From: Gammaproteobacteria bacterium
GTDB lineage: Bacteria; Pseudomonadota; Gammaproteobacteria; DSM-26407
Direction: 5' to 3'
Length of the DNA stretch: 6,917 bases
Assembly (NCBI GenBank): GCA_028694565.1
Contig: JAQVKR010000146.1
Location: 1 to 6,917, forward strand
Both the position numbers and the translations under genes were made by a program. Under the pieces are notes generated by a model. The model was not told the DNA's origin. It saw only the letters and a list, made by a program, of their open reading frames with translations, and ran no database searches. This document shows positions 5,584-6,917 of the stretch, one piece after another (position 1 is the first letter of the stretch; each line of letters begins with the position of its first letter).

Positions 5584-6917
5584 GGCGGGCTGTGTGCCTC
5601 CTTCCGGAACAGGCTGCGGAACAGGCGCCGGTTGGACTCGGAATCGAAGCCGGAGAAGCGCTCATGGAACTCCCTGCGCGCCTGGGCCTGGCGGTGGTGG
5701 AGATTCTCCACCAGGTGGGCGATGGCTTCCAGGGTCGCGGCCGGAACCTCGCCCTCCGCCTGCATCTCGCCGGCGAAGCGCTCCAGGGTGTGCCCCTGGA
5801 CTTCCAGGTCCTGGAAGTCGCCCAGGTTGTCCTGCAACCCCTTGAGCGCCTTCACCAGGCGCCGGTGCCGCTTCGCCGGATAGAGGCACTGGAAGAACTC
5901 CAGCAGGTAGCGCAGCTTCTTGCACGACTTGCGCAGCTCGTGCAGCGCTTCCGCGGGGGAGTCCCCGCCGATGGCGCGGCCCTCCCGGCGTACCCGCTTG
6001 TACATGTGCCAGATCCGCGCCGCCGCCAGTGCCTCGACCGGCTGGCGCGCCGCGGCGGGGGGACGTGCCGGCCCGGTTTCGAGCCAGGCCCGCCAGCCCG
6101 CGACCAGGTGGCGGAACCGCTGCGAGCGCAGCACCCGGGCGAGCCGCTGCTGCTCGAGCCGCTGGTGGGCCTCGAGAAAGTCCCGCAGCGGGGCGAGATG
6201 GGGGCGCTGCTCCGGCGGCAGGTTGTCGCGGTAGCGCTCGAATTTCAGCAGGTAGACATCGAGGTCGCGGGTGGGGCTGGTCACCTGGCCGAGCCATGCG
6301 AAGCCGTTGCGGAACCGTGTGAAGCGGCGTCGCGGCAGCACCCCGCCGAGCTGTCCCAGGGCGGTCCGGGTCCGGCGCACGGAGACCCTCAGGTCGTGCA
6401 GGAACTCTGGATCGGTATCGGCGCAGGTCCCCTCGACGTTGCGCTCCAGCATCCCCAGCAGGTGCAGCAGCAGCCTGCGCACGGCGGTGCCGGCTTGCAG
6501 GCCGGGCTCGAACGCCACCCGCAATCTGGGGCTGTAGTCGCAGGGAGTGCGGCCGAGCCGGGCCAGGAGCCGCTCCAGGGGGTGGTCCGTGCGCCATTCG
6601 AACAGGCCCGAAGCCTCGATCGCGGCGCGGGTGCGGCCCAGCGCGTCCCGATAGCCCTTCACCGGGTAGAGGCGCAGCCAGCCCCAGGGCCGGCCGCGGG
6701 GCCGGCCCTGGTCGTCCAGCAGGCGCCAGGTCTCGAGCGCGGCCCGCAGCACCACCTTGCCGTTGGCGTCGATGCGCTCGAAGGGAACGATCCGGCAGCG
6801 GCAGCCCGCCCGGGGCAGCAGCGCCCGCTCCTCGGTGACGGGCTCCAGGGCCTCGCGTACGGGACCGGGGGGCAGCGCCCGTGCGAAGCGCGGGGATTCG
6901 GATAGGGTCTGCCGGCG
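5580..6917 (-). CDS. CHAD-domain polyphosphate-binding protein (5' end missing)
   Basis: The reading frame is open to the window edge, giving 445 visible residues without the N-terminus; the GTG at 6755 is internal. Roughly residues 140-400 form a CHAD domain, a helical fold with two related halves that binds polyP through basic residues. The first half carries EFLHDLRVSVRRTRTAL (His174) and PTRDLDVYLLKFERYR; the second carries ALHELRKSCKKLRYLLEFF (His326) and LQDNLGDFQDLEV. A Pro/Ala-rich linker lies between the halves. The first ~130 residues (IVPFERIDANGKVVLRAALE, then WLRLYPVKGY) resemble the end of a worn CYTH triphosphatase-like domain, a common CHAD partner, but that assignment is tentative. 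CHAD proteins are known to locate to polyP granules. The stop codon overlaps the ATG of the ParA-type ATPase gene. Confidence 0.88.
   Translation of the reverse strand, partial: RRQTLSESPRFARALPPGPVREALEPVTEERALLPRAGCRCRIVPFERIDANGKVVLRAALETWRLLDDQGRPRGRPWGWLRLYPVKGYRDALGRTRAAIEASGLFEWRTDHPLERLLARLGRTPCDYSPRLRVAFEPGLQAGTAVRRLLLHLLGMLERNVEGTCADTDPEFLHDLRVSVRRTRTALGQLGGVLPRRRFTRFRNGFAWLGQVTSPTRDLDVYLLKFERYRDNLPPEQRPHLAPLRDFLEAHQRLEQQRLARVLRSQRFRHLVAGWRAWLETGPARPPAAARQPVEALAAARIWHMYKRVRREGRAIGGDSPAEALHELRKSCKKLRYLLEFFQCLYPAKRHRRLVKALKGLQDNLGDFQDLEVQGHTLERFAGEMQAEGEVPAATLEAIAHLVENLHHRQAQARREFHERFSGFDSESNRRLFRSLFRKEAHSPP

Noticed and set aside
6130..6170. Repeated GAGCCGCTG units inside the CHAD gene
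   Set aside because: They encode similar Gln-Arg-Leu stretches in a helix with biased codons; not a separate repeat element.
6753..6755. GTG at 6755 as the CHAD protein start
   Set aside because: The frame stays open for all 54 codons upstream to the window edge with plausible protein sequence, so the gene is truncated by the window rather than starting here.
5592..6905. Long plus-strand open frame opposite the CHAD gene
   Set aside because: High-GC genes often leave long antisense frames; this one has no recognisable domain, while the opposite strand carries clear CHAD motifs.

Overview
The window is a compact phosphate and polyphosphate (polyP) gene neighbourhood from a high-GC bacterium. 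GC-rich wobble positions, Shine-Dalgarno-preceded GTG/TTG starts and the close resemblance of several proteins to Pseudomonas-type families point to a Gammaproteobacterium. An Ectothiorhodospiraceae/Chromatiales-like halophile or sulfur oxidiser is my guess; no marker gene settles it. No mobile element, tRNA, rRNA or CRISPR array was seen.

Layout. (1) Positions 1-349, minus strand: 5' part of a protein that begins with an ATP-cone regulatory domain and starts a second one, best matching the COG2074 (2-phosphoglycerate kinase-like) family. (2) 350-498: divergent intergenic region with a short TGTCA/TGACA palindrome. (3) Plus-strand run: a two-domain class II PPK2, polyphosphate:AMP phosphotransferase (499-2037); a DUF47/PhoU-like protein with a GTG start (2171-2848); a PiT-family phosphate permease (2984-4255); and a SixA-type histidine phosphatase (4252-4800) whose TTG start overlaps the permease stop codon. 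The two gaps inside this run (about 135 bases each) hold strong GC hairpins and, just before the permease, a 13-base A/C-rich direct repeat. (4) Convergent minus-strand pair: a CHAD-domain protein (5580 to beyond 6917, 5' end missing) and a ParA/MinD-type ATPase (4840-5583), joined by an ATGA overlap.

How the genes could work together. The DUF47-PiT pair imports phosphate. The PPK2 enzyme spends stored polyP to convert AMP to ADP. CHAD domains are known to bind polyP and localise to polyP granules. The SixA-like enzyme probably removes phosphate from a phosphohistidine or another small phospho-compound. The most interesting feature is the ParA ATPase translationally coupled to the CHAD protein, with no ParB in view. 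ParA-type ATPases are known to position non-DNA cargo (McdA for carboxysomes, PpfA/ParC for chemoreceptor clusters). A plausible but unproven reading is that this pair positions or partitions polyP granules, with CHAD as the cargo adaptor.
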